NCBI GenBank assembly: GCA_020628095.1
Contig: JAHDFP010000002.1
Location: forward strand, 248,001-312,000
Direction of reading: 5' to 3'
DNA length: 64,000 nt
Origin: Saprospiraceae bacterium
Lineage (GTDB): Bacteria > Bacteroidota > Bacteroidia > Chitinophagales > Saprospiraceae
Below, in pieces: positions 55,293-62,450 of the stretch. A program made the position numbers and the translations under genes. The notes under the pieces were generated by a model that searched no databases, was not told the DNA's origin, and was given only the letters and a program-made list of their open reading frames with translations. Position 1 is the first letter of the stretch; every line of letters starts with the position of its first letter.

Positions 55293-56156
55293 ATGGAAAA
55301 TCTAAAATCCACCAGACGCATCATACCATCTCAAAAAGTCAATATGGGCGGTCATATTATAGACCAACCATTACCAAATAATGAGATGCAGCAATTAGAT
55401 CCATTCTTGCTTATACATCATGCGCAATGGAGTTACTCTGGTGGACAGAGGGCTAGAGAATTGGGCGTCGACCCACATCCTCATAGGGGCTTTTCTCCTG
55501 TTACATTTATATATGAAGGTGAATTGAGACATCAGGATAGTTTCGGTAATGATGCAGTAGTCGGGAAGAATGGAACTCAATGGATGCATGCGGGTAAGGG
55601 AATTATCCATAGTGAGAGACCTAGTGAAGCATTTGCGGAGGCTGGTGGTAATTTAGAGTTTATCCAGTTTTGGGTTAATACACCCGCGGCTTATAAGATG
55701 GAAGCACCTTACTATTTGCCACTGAGCGAAAAAGAAACTCCTGTAATTAATAAAGAGGGTTATTCCATACAAGTTGTCGCTGGAACGTATGATGATATTA
55801 TAGGCCCAGCCAAAACGTTTTCTCCGATGACACTCTTGCGTTGCTCTGTGGATAAGGGCTATTCCTTAGAGCTTAGTTTGCCAGAGAAATATAATACACT
55901 TATATATCTACTGGATGGTCTGTTAGTCGTCAATGGTAAGGAGATATCAGGAAAACAATTAGTCTCTTTTGCTCAAGATGGTGTGGGTGTTAAAGTTGAT
56001 TCAAAAGAAACTACCAGATTTATTGTCCTATCAGGCGAACCTATAGATGAAAAGGTAACATCGTATGGTCCTTTTGTCATGAATAATCAGACTGAAATAC
56101 TACAAGCCTTAAGAGATGCTCAGATGGGTAAGATGGGTGTCTTGATAGAAAGTTAG
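55293..56156 (+). CDS. Pirin-family bicupin
   Basis: The 287-residue protein has the pirin N-terminal cupin with the metal ligands His62, His64 (DPHPHRGF), His106 and Glu108 (GIIHSERP), and a C-terminal cupin with the common GKTFSPMTLLRC region. Pirins bind Fe and some act as quercetinases or redox sensors. It starts in the base after the reductase stop and ends 17 bases before the TIR gene. Confidence 0.92.
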   Translation: MENLKSTRRIIPSQKVNMGGHIIDQPLPNNEMQQLDPFLLIHHAQWSYSGGQRARELGVDPHPHRGFSPVTFIYEGELRHQDSFGNDAVVGKNGTQWMHAGKGIIHSERPSEAFAEAGGNLEFIQFWVNTPAAYKMEAPYYLPLSEKETPVINKEGYSIQVVAGTYDDIIGPAKTFSPMTLLRCSVDKGYSLELSLPEKYNTLIYLLDGLLVVNGKEISGKQLVSFAQDGVGVKVDSKETTRFIVLSGEPIDEKVTSYGPFVMNNQTEILQALRDAQMGKMGVLIES

Positions 56157-56173
56157 TATGGTAAAATTGAAAT

Positions 56174-57031
56174 ATGGAAGAATTATTGGTGTCAATATTT
56201 AAGGCTTTTTTGGAAAATCAACCCATGCCAGATTCGAATCTTCCAATTGAAGCTAACAAGGCATTAGCTGTTACTAACCATATAAAATCTAAACTTAGAA
56301 TAATATCTGATTACGCAAGTGATCAAGAAATGGAATATTGGTATAAAACTTCAATATTCCTGTTGGAAAATGTTGTACAAAAAGAATTTTATTCAGGAAT
56401 AAAGAAGCCGAAGACTTACGAAAATGTCAAGTACTACAAACTGAAAAATATAAAAATGATTGGGGAGATCGAATCAAAAATTAGAGCTTTCCCAGATGAT
56501 GTAATCATAAAATCAAAACAGATGGGAAGAACATATTCAAGCTTAAGTGAGAGGGTTATTGATGGAATGAAGGCGAATATAATAGAAAATAGAAGTGTAT
56601 TTATTGTCCATGGACATGATAAACTATTGAAAACACAGGTTGCAAAACTTCTTTCTGAGCAGAATGTTAGTCACAAAATTTTACATGAACAAGTAAATTC
56701 AGGCAGAACTATTATTGAGAAATTTGAAAGTAACGCTAACAAAGCAGACTATGCAATTATACTAATGACACCTGATGACTATGGAAGAGCTGTCAAAGAA
56801 AGAAGAAGTAAAAAACGAGCGCGTCAGAATGTCATACTTGAATTAGGATATTTCTTTGGTAAGCTCGGAAGAAAGAAAGTTTGTATACTTATGAAGGATA
56901 ATTTGGAGGTTCCATCGGATTCATTAGGAATAGTTTACACTAAAGTAGATAGTGAAGGGGCATGGAAATATAAATTGGCTTCGGAGTTAAAACAATCAGG
57001 TTTCAAAATAGATTTGAACAAAGTTAAATAA
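56174..57031 (+). CDS. PF10137-type TIR-like nucleotide-binding protein, candidate NADase
   Basis: The 285-residue protein has an unrecognised helical N-terminus (residues 1-135) and a C-terminal TIR-like domain: SVFIVHGHDKLLKTQ from residue 141 (His146, His148, Asp149), then VNSGRTIIEKFE, ADYAIILMTPDDYG, and QNVILELGYFFGKLGR with Glu223 at the place of the TIR catalytic Glu. This TIR class (CAP12/Pycsar-type) cleaves NAD+ in some phage-defence effectors. It lies in the FMN-reductase/pirin operon with no cyclase or sensor beside it. Codon use looks more A-rich than the neighbours, suggesting acquisition. It may be stand-alone. Confidence 0.8.
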   Translation: MEELLVSIFKAFLENQPMPDSNLPIEANKALAVTNHIKSKLRIISDYASDQEMEYWYKTSIFLLENVVQKEFYSGIKKPKTYENVKYYKLKNIKMIGEIESKIRAFPDDVIIKSKQMGRTYSSLSERVIDGMKANIIENRSVFIVHGHDKLLKTQVAKLLSEQNVSHKILHEQVNSGRTIIEKFESNANKADYAIILMTPDDYGRAVKERRSKKRARQNVILELGYFFGKLGRKKVCILMKDNLEVPSDSLGIVYTKVDSEGAWKYKLASELKQSGFKIDLNKVK

Positions 57032-57108
57032 AATGCAGGCTATTATCATCACAAAGTATAAGCGTGACTTCTACTCTTATCTGTTTATATTATAGTATTA
57101 CGATTTCT

Positions 57109-57948
57109 TTAAGCCTTCAATAATTTGAACACTGTAATCTCTGGTCTCATATTAAACCGTACTGGCCATAAGCAACCTAAGGCTCTATTGATATACAAGA
57201 TGCGACCATCATCAAGGTCGATTTTTCCTGCACTATAATTTTTATTCTTTACTGGTAATATGGGAGGAGGTAGGAAGGGAGGCTTGCATTGCCCTCCATG
57301 CGTGTGTCCTGATAATATCCATCCCTTATATCCAGACCATACATCCTCGTCGCATACATCAGGGTTATGACAGAGTACCAGGTTGGCATTTTCTGGATTG
57401 ACAGTGCTAAGTATTGTTTTAGCCTCATACTTTGGACTGTAATAATCATCTAATCCGATGATCATCAGGCCACTCATATTTTTACTTTGGTCTCTGAGTA
57501 TTTCTACTCCAGACTGCTCTAGAATATTTTGTATCTCATCTGCGACATGGTTTTGGCTCCAGTGATGTCCATAGTCATGATTACCTAATATGCCGATGGT
57601 GCCAATCTTACCTTTTGTACAATCTTTCATTACCTCTCTGAGCTGATTGAATTGTTCTTCGTTTTCGTAGCTTACATAGTCACCTGTGTATACGACGAAG
57701 TCTGGCTGGAGCCGCGTGGCGCGTTTCATGGAGCGAGCTAGGTAGTCATTGTCAAATCTATTACCGACATGTATGTCACTTATTTGCATTAATGTCTTAC
57801 CTGCGAGTTGTGACGGCAAATTATAGATGGGCATATCAAGGTGTACGAACTCTAACCAATAGGGTTCGATTTTCCATGTGTACAGACCAGTTATAGCACC
57901 TCCACCAGTAAGTCCTGCTAGTGATTTAAGTATGATTCTTCTATTCAA
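57109..57948 (-). CDS. Metallophosphoesterase, YaeI-like
   Basis: The 279-residue protein has a basic, hydrophobic N-terminus (MNRRIILKSLAGLTGGGAI) that is a membrane anchor or Tat-like signal. The calcineurin-like active site is complete: QISDIHVG (near 53), YTGDYVS, LGNHDYG (near 121), LCHNPD and SGHTHGGQ (near 214). The protein resembles YaeI-type membrane phosphodiesterases that cut lipid or lipopolysaccharide diphosphates. It is a single-gene minus-strand unit. Confidence 0.9.
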   Translation of the reverse strand: MNRRIILKSLAGLTGGGAITGLYTWKIEPYWLEFVHLDMPIYNLPSQLAGKTLMQISDIHVGNRFDNDYLARSMKRATRLQPDFVVYTGDYVSYENEEQFNQLREVMKDCTKGKIGTIGILGNHDYGHHWSQNHVADEIQNILEQSGVEILRDQSKNMSGLMIIGLDDYYSPKYEAKTILSTVNPENANLVLCHNPDVCDEDVWSGYKGWILSGHTHGGQCKPPFLPPPILPVKNKNYSAGKIDLDDGRILYINRALGCLWPVRFNMRPEITVFKLLKA

Positions 57949-58091
57949 ATTTTTCGCAGATTGTTTTAGAAAGTTTCTTAGATAGTGAGATATATGATTA
58001 TAAAAGTAAAAAGTCGCACTGGCTTTCTTTTTGAAAAAATGACAAAGTGATATTAATTTACGACAGAAATTATAAAATTAACTTTTACAGG

Positions 58092-58685
58092 ATGGCAGAA
58101 GAAAAGCTAAAAGAGTACTTCGAGGGAAACACAATATGGAAAGAGGAGCTGCAAAAATTAAGGGAAATAGTTATATCTACTGATCTTGTAGAAACCGTCA
58201 AATGGGGAATGCCTGCCTATACCTATAATGGCAAGAATGTCGTCGGTATCGCAGCTTTCAAGGAAAATTATAGTCTTTGGTTTTTTCAGGGATCTTTGCT
58301 TAAGGACGAAAAAAAATTATTGGTCAATGCTCAGAAAGGTAAGACCAAAGCCATGAGGCACATGAAGTTTTCTAAAACAGAAAAGCCAAAAAAAACCATC
58401 ATTAAATCTTACATCAAGGAATCCATTTTAAATTTTGAGAAAGGCTTAACGATTAGGTCAACTAAAAAGTCAACAGATTATAATTTGCCAACGCAGTTGT
58501 CAGAATTGTTTGAGAAAGATAAAGCGGCGCATCGTTGTTTTTCAGAGTTGACAGCAGCACAACAAAGAGATTACGCCAATTATATTAGTGAAGCTAAGCG
58601 AGAGGCAACTAAAAAATCGAGATTAGAGAAGATCGTTCCACTTATCCTTGAGGGTAAGCCTATTAATGCGCTTTGGACTTGTTAG
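58092..58685 (+). CDS. DUF1801/YdeI-OmdA-type protein
   Basis: The ATG at 58092 (MAEEKLKEYF) is preferred to the upstream start at 58047 because the extra 15 residues do not fit the family. The N-terminal half is DUF1801 (LVETVKWGMPAYTYNGKNVVGIAAFKENYSLWFFQG), and the C-terminal half is the OmdA region (FSELTAAQQRDYANYISEAK with KSRLEKIVPLILEGKPIN). Such cytosolic proteins are widespread, and function is not known. It is convergent with the response regulator gene, 18 bases apart. Confidence 0.82.
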   Translation: MAEEKLKEYFEGNTIWKEELQKLREIVISTDLVETVKWGMPAYTYNGKNVVGIAAFKENYSLWFFQGSLLKDEKKLLVNAQKGKTKAMRHMKFSKTEKPKKTIIKSYIKESILNFEKGLTIRSTKKSTDYNLPTQLSELFEKDKAAHRCFSELTAAQQRDYANYISEAKREATKKSRLEKIVPLILEGKPINALWTC

Positions 58686-58703
58686 TGTAGAATGGGGATT
58701 GGT

Positions 58704-59366
58704 TTAGTTCGATTTAGCCAAAAGATTATTTTCTATGGCAATTCTTACCAGCCCAGCCGTGTTACGTACATTGAGTTTGGCAAGTAAATTACTACGATGA
58801 GACTCTACCGTTTTGAGTGATATGAATAGTTGGTTGGCAATTTCTTGAGTGGTGTGTTCTTTGATGATGAGATCTAGAACTTCTTTTTCGCGACGAGATA
58901 TTTTAGGCAGTGCTTTTTTGGATGATTCGTTTCCGCCCTTTCTGTTTTTCATCAGACCTTTCATAATCGTCTGAGTCACATCTTTGCTGAAATAGGACTT
59001 ACCACCCAAGATGGTGTGTATCGCCTTGAGTAATTCTTCGCGACCCGTATTCTTTAGTATGTAACCCATAGCGCCGTTGTTGAGAATTTCGGTCACAAAA
59101 CTTTCCTCATTGAACATCGATATGGCCAGTACTTTAGTCTGCTTATGATCCTCTACGACTTTTTTGCAGACATCTATGCCACTCATATTAGGAAGATTTA
59201 CATCGAGCAATAGGATGTCGACTTTTTTATCCTTTTTGAGAAATTCTATGGCACTAGGACCATCAAGACATCGTCCCACTACCTCTATGTCTGCTTCTGC
59301 CTGCAATATAGAAGCAATACCATCTGCAAACATGGCATGGTCATCGGCTATCAATATTCTTGTCAT
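58704..59366 (-). CDS. NarL/LuxR-type response regulator
   Basis: The 220-residue protein has a receiver domain with Asp8, Asp9, phospho-acceptor Asp55 (LLLDVNLPNMSG) and Lys in YILKNTGREELL, and a LuxR helix-turn-helix (ISRREKEVLDLIIKEHTTQEIANQLF...TVESHRSNLL). It is divergent from the sensor kinase gene at 59769, and the two probably make one two-component system. Its upstream region has a -7 box at 59408-59415, a palindrome at 59421-59434 and a repeated element, so autoregulation is likely. Confidence 0.92.
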   Translation of the reverse strand: MTRILIADDHAMFADGIASILQAEADIEVVGRCLDGPSAIEFLKKDKKVDILLLDVNLPNMSGIDVCKKVVEDHKQTKVLAISMFNEESFVTEILNNGAMGYILKNTGREELLKAIHTILGGKSYFSKDVTQTIMKGLMKNRKGGNESSKKALPKISRREKEVLDLIIKEHTTQEIANQLFISLKTVESHRSNLLAKLNVRNTAGLVRIAIENNLLAKSN

Positions 59367-59407
59367 GATGGATTGGTTCGTAAGATGATGTAATTACTAT
59401 ACGCTAT

Positions 59408-59415
59408 CAAAGTTA
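59408..59415 (-). promoter_or_regulatory. -7 box of the response regulator gene
   Basis: On the minus strand this reads TAACTTTG, matching TAnnTTTG, about 42 bases before the ATG at 59366. No TTG is correctly spaced upstream; a bound activator could replace it. Confidence 0.5.
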
Positions 59416-59420
59416 AGCTA

Positions 59421-59434
59421 TTCCAACATTGGAA
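59421..59434. promoter_or_regulatory. Palindrome TTCCAACATTGGAA
   Basis: Two perfect 6-base arms are separated by CA. The element lies just upstream of the regulator's -7 box, in the -33 region, so a bound dimer would affect that promoter. Confidence 0.45.
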
Positions 59435-59443
59435 AATTAGGGG

Positions 59444-59639
59444 ATTACCCTTAAAGTAAAATTGGGTGAATCCTTGCATGAAAAAACATATATGATTATT
59501 CATCTTTGATATATCGAAACAATGTACAAATCGATAATTGTTTAAGTTGGTTTTTTTCTTCTAAAGAAAAGGTTAGTTAAATCCTGAAGGAATCGGACAA
59601 TTCCCCTAAAGTAAAGTTAGACCTGTGTTCGATTCCTTC
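59444..59639 (+). repeat. Two copies of a CCCTAAAGTAAA element
   Basis: The first copy is CCCTTAAAGTAAAATTGG (59448-59465); the second is CCCCTAAAGTAAAGTTAG (59603-59620). Each is followed by GAATCCTT or GATTCCTT. The second sits in the loop of a perfect hairpin, GAAGGAATCG (59586-59595) with CGATTCCTTC (59630-59639). Both are in the RR-HK intergenic region. Confidence 0.55.
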
Positions 59640-59694
59640 ATTCTCTCAAAAATCGAAAAAATTAACTCATTGGGATTGACTATTGCAAAGTTGT

Positions 59695-59725
59695 AAAAAC
59701 CCTCATAACGATGAGGGTTTTTCTT
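59695..59725 (+). terminator. Intrinsic terminator upstream of the histidine kinase gene
   Basis: AAAAACCCTCAT and ATGAGGGTTTTT form a 12-pair stem with an AACG loop, followed by more T residues on the plus strand. It stands about 45 bases before the kinase start, with no gene upstream on that strand. Confidence 0.7.
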
Positions 59726-59768
59726 TTTTTATACCTGATACTAATTAACTTCGACATAGATTAATCCT

Positions 59769-61523
59769 ATGCTTCCTTCTAATTTGATCCGATATGTTTT
59801 CCTGATAACTATATTGAGTCCACTGTGCTCGCAGGGGCAAAATTTTAATAAGATACTGGAGGAAGCCCGCCAAGAAAAGGATAATAAGAAACTCGCCGAT
59901 ACATACATCAAATATGCCTTACACGAAGAACAAAAGAAAAGAGACCTAAGCAAGGCTTTTAACTACATGACAAGAGGGATGGAGTATGCAGAGTTGCTCC
60001 GTGATACGCAGCAAATTAATATTTGCAAATTCAATCTCGCGCGATACTTCATCGAGAACGAAATGTACGAAGATGCCATCAAGGATCTTAATGAGGTCAA
60101 GACCTATTTTGCTGCTCATAATAATCAGGAGATGGTAGCTCGTACGGAGCTAATACTATTCCAAGCCTATAAAGAAACCCTGGATGTAGACCTTGCTAAG
60201 AGTTCTTTGGACAGAGCCAACAGTATAGAAGTTATCAATGATGACCCTGTGCTGAGGACAGATTTTCTTATTAATAGGATTGAGTATTTACAACTTGTCA
60301 GAGAGATAGACTCTTCTCTGATATTAGCTAATAAATGCTTGCGTGATAATGTCAGTTACCCAAGATTAAATCAAAAGTATAGCTGTATGGTCTGTCGGGC
60401 GGATAGTTATTTGGCGAAGGGAATTTATAATCTGGCCATTAGTGATTATCAGAATGCGCTAACATATTTTGAGGGCGTTCCATACAGTAAGGATAGATTG
60501 AGGATATATGATAATCTCTCTAATTGCTTTCATAGTATGAAAGATGATGCAGAGGCTTACCTGTATAAAGATCGATACCAAAGATTGAAAGACAGTATAT
60601 TTAACGAAAACCGTATCGTTGCCCTTAGCAATCTAGCTTATAAGCATCAGAGTGAGGAAAAGACATTGGAGATAAGTATCCTCGAACTTGAAAAATCCAA
60701 TGCCGAAGAAAGTCACAAACAACAAAAAAGAGCTTTGTTTGTCCTAGGTAGTTTATTAGCCTTGCTGGTGATCGGTATCTATTATATCATCCGATTCTAT
60801 AAGGAAAAAATAAAAACTGCGCTTATAATAGATGAGCAAAACCAAAAAATCAATGAGCAAAGAATCAATGAACTACAGGATAAGATTCAGATAAACTCCA
60901 TGCAATCTATGTTGTCTGGACAGGAAATAGAAAGAGAGAGAATATCTAAAGATCTCCATGATAGTCTTGGCGGACTATTATCTACTATCAAGCTACAGGT
61001 CGATAAGATCAGAAGCAAAGGTGTCACAGAAGAATTGAAATCTGATTTTCAGTCTGCGACTAAGCTGATAGATACGGCCGTATCGGAAGTAAGATCTATC
61101 TCGCAAAACTTGCAACCTGCCGCTCTCAATAGATTAGGCCTAGTTCCTGCTATCAATGATCTTATCAATAGGTATCAGTCTGACGATGGTCCAGAAATAA
61201 TATTTCAGCACTTTGATATGCCTAAGACCTTAGACCAGATGGTATCTCTCGGTATATTCCGTATCATACAAGAAATACTAAATAATGCCATAAAACATGC
61301 TCAAGCCAACGAGATACTTGTGCAGCTCAATGGAGAGGATAAGGATATAATCATTCTCGTAGAAGATGATGGTATTGGCTTTGATACCAGCAAAAAATAT
61401 GAAAGTATGGGTCTAAGAAATATAGAATCGCGAGTCAACTACCTGAAAGGTTCTATAGATATTGACTCCAGGATCAATGAGGGGACAACCTATCTTATAC
61501 ACGTCAATCGTGACAGAGAATAG
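59769..61523 (+). CDS. TPR sensor histidine kinase (HisKA_3 type)
   Basis: The 584-residue protein starts with a signal or anchor (residues 1-23), then about 280 residues of TPR-like helices in the periplasm, a membrane helix near residues 319-337 (FVLGSLLALLVIGIYYIIRF), a coiled-coil and the kinase. The dimer/phospho-acceptor segment ERERISKDLHDSLGG has His397, and the ATP-binding domain has NNAIKHA, VEDDGIGFD and GLRNIESRV. This is the NarX-like HisKA_3 class that pairs with LuxR-type regulators such as the neighbour at 58704-59366. Confidence 0.92.
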   Translation: MLPSNLIRYVFLITILSPLCSQGQNFNKILEEARQEKDNKKLADTYIKYALHEEQKKRDLSKAFNYMTRGMEYAELLRDTQQINICKFNLARYFIENEMYEDAIKDLNEVKTYFAAHNNQEMVARTELILFQAYKETLDVDLAKSSLDRANSIEVINDDPVLRTDFLINRIEYLQLVREIDSSLILANKCLRDNVSYPRLNQKYSCMVCRADSYLAKGIYNLAISDYQNALTYFEGVPYSKDRLRIYDNLSNCFHSMKDDAEAYLYKDRYQRLKDSIFNENRIVALSNLAYKHQSEEKTLEISILELEKSNAEESHKQQKRALFVLGSLLALLVIGIYYIIRFYKEKIKTALIIDEQNQKINEQRINELQDKIQINSMQSMLSGQEIERERISKDLHDSLGGLLSTIKLQVDKIRSKGVTEELKSDFQSATKLIDTAVSEVRSISQNLQPAALNRLGLVPAINDLINRYQSDDGPEIIFQHFDMPKTLDQMVSLGIFRIIQEILNNAIKHAQANEILVQLNGEDKDIIILVEDDGIGFDTSKKYESMGLRNIESRVNYLKGSIDIDSRINEGTTYLIHVNRDRE

Positions 61524-61532
61524 TATAGCAAC

Positions 61533-62450
61533 TTGTCAACTAAAAAAGTCAATACGCCAAGTCCCATTCAGACACTGAAGGATTTTTCTAAGGGTGTCAA
61601 TGTATATCTCAAAAGAGAAGACCTCATTCATACAGAATATGGAGGCAACAAATGGCGCAAGCTGAAGTACAACATCAGTAAATATGTAAAGTCAGATTAT
61701 AATTGTCTTCTCACTTTTGGCGGACCGTTTTCTAATCATATCGCATCGACGGCGGCTATCTGTGATGACTATGATATTCCATCTATAGGACTGATAAGGG
61801 GTCAGTATAAGGATGTTAATAATCCAACGCTCAATAAAGCCAAAGCTCATGGTATGAAATTATACCATCTGTCCAAAGAAGAGTATACCCTAAAAGAAAA
61901 CGCTTCTATAATAAATGACTTAAAGGACAAATATGGACCGTTGCTCATAATCCCAGAAGGAGGAAATAATTATGAGGGCATGATGGGTATGAAAGGTATG
62001 ATGCAAGAGCTAAGTTCTTATAATGAGTGCGATTTTGATACGATAGTGGTAGCTGCGGGTACAGGTACGACTGCGAGCGGAATTATCGAATGGTCCAATG
62101 AAAATCAACATATCTATGTCATTAATACCTTGAGAAATCAATCTCTGACTGAAACCATAAAAAATAATCTATCCATCGATAAGGACAATTGGGAGGTAGT
62201 ACATGATTATCATTTTGGAGGGTTTGCTAGAGTCAATAATGACTTGAGATTATTTGCGCAATCTATATGGGATAGATACGGGATTCCCCTAGATCCAGTC
62301 TATAATTCTAAGATGATGTTTGCCATACATGATATGATTAGTAACGACCTTATACACGACAGGCATAATATATTACTAGTTCACACAGGAGGTCACCAAG
62401 GTATTGCTGCGTATAATTATCTTAATAAAGACCCCTGGATAATTCAGTAG
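61533..62450 (+). CDS. 1-Aminocyclopropane-1-carboxylate deaminase/D-cysteine desulfhydrase family protein
   Basis: The 305-residue PLP enzyme begins with a TTG at 61533, 10 bases after the kinase stop. Signatures are VYLKREDLIHTEYGGNKWRKLKYNI (with the Schiff-base Lys in GGNKWRKL), TFGGPFSNHIASTAA, PEGGNNYEG and VVAAGTGTTASGI. It breaks D-cysteine or ACC to ammonia and a keto acid. The exact substrate cannot be told by eye. It may be cotranscribed with the kinase. It overlaps the end of the convergent M28 gene by 7 bases. Confidence 0.85.
   Translation: MSTKKVNTPSPIQTLKDFSKGVNVYLKREDLIHTEYGGNKWRKLKYNISKYVKSDYNCLLTFGGPFSNHIASTAAICDDYDIPSIGLIRGQYKDVNNPTLNKAKAHGMKLYHLSKEEYTLKENASIINDLKDKYGPLLIIPEGGNNYEGMMGMKGMMQELSSYNECDFDTIVVAAGTGTTASGIIEWSNENQHIYVINTLRNQSLTETIKNNLSIDKDNWEVVHDYHFGGFARVNNDLRLFAQSIWDRYGIPLDPVYNSKMMFAIHDMISNDLIHDRHNILLVHTGGHQGIAAYNYLNKDPWIIQ

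Larger units (their letters stand above)
59367..59768. other. 402-base divergent control region between RR and HK
   Basis: No ORF is credible. From left to right it holds a -7 box TAACTTTG for the regulator (minus strand, 59408-59415), a palindrome TTCCAACATTGGAA (59421-59434), the first copy of a CCCT-AAAGTAAA element (59444-59477), a second copy inside a hairpin (59586-59639) and an intrinsic terminator (59695-59725) before the kinase gene. Confidence 0.6.

Noticed and set aside
59622-59640. A TTCGATTCC string that looks like a tRNA T-loop
   Set aside because: The flanking bases do not form a T-stem and there is no D-arm, anticodon arm or acceptor stem in place. It is the right arm of the GAAGGAATCG hairpin.
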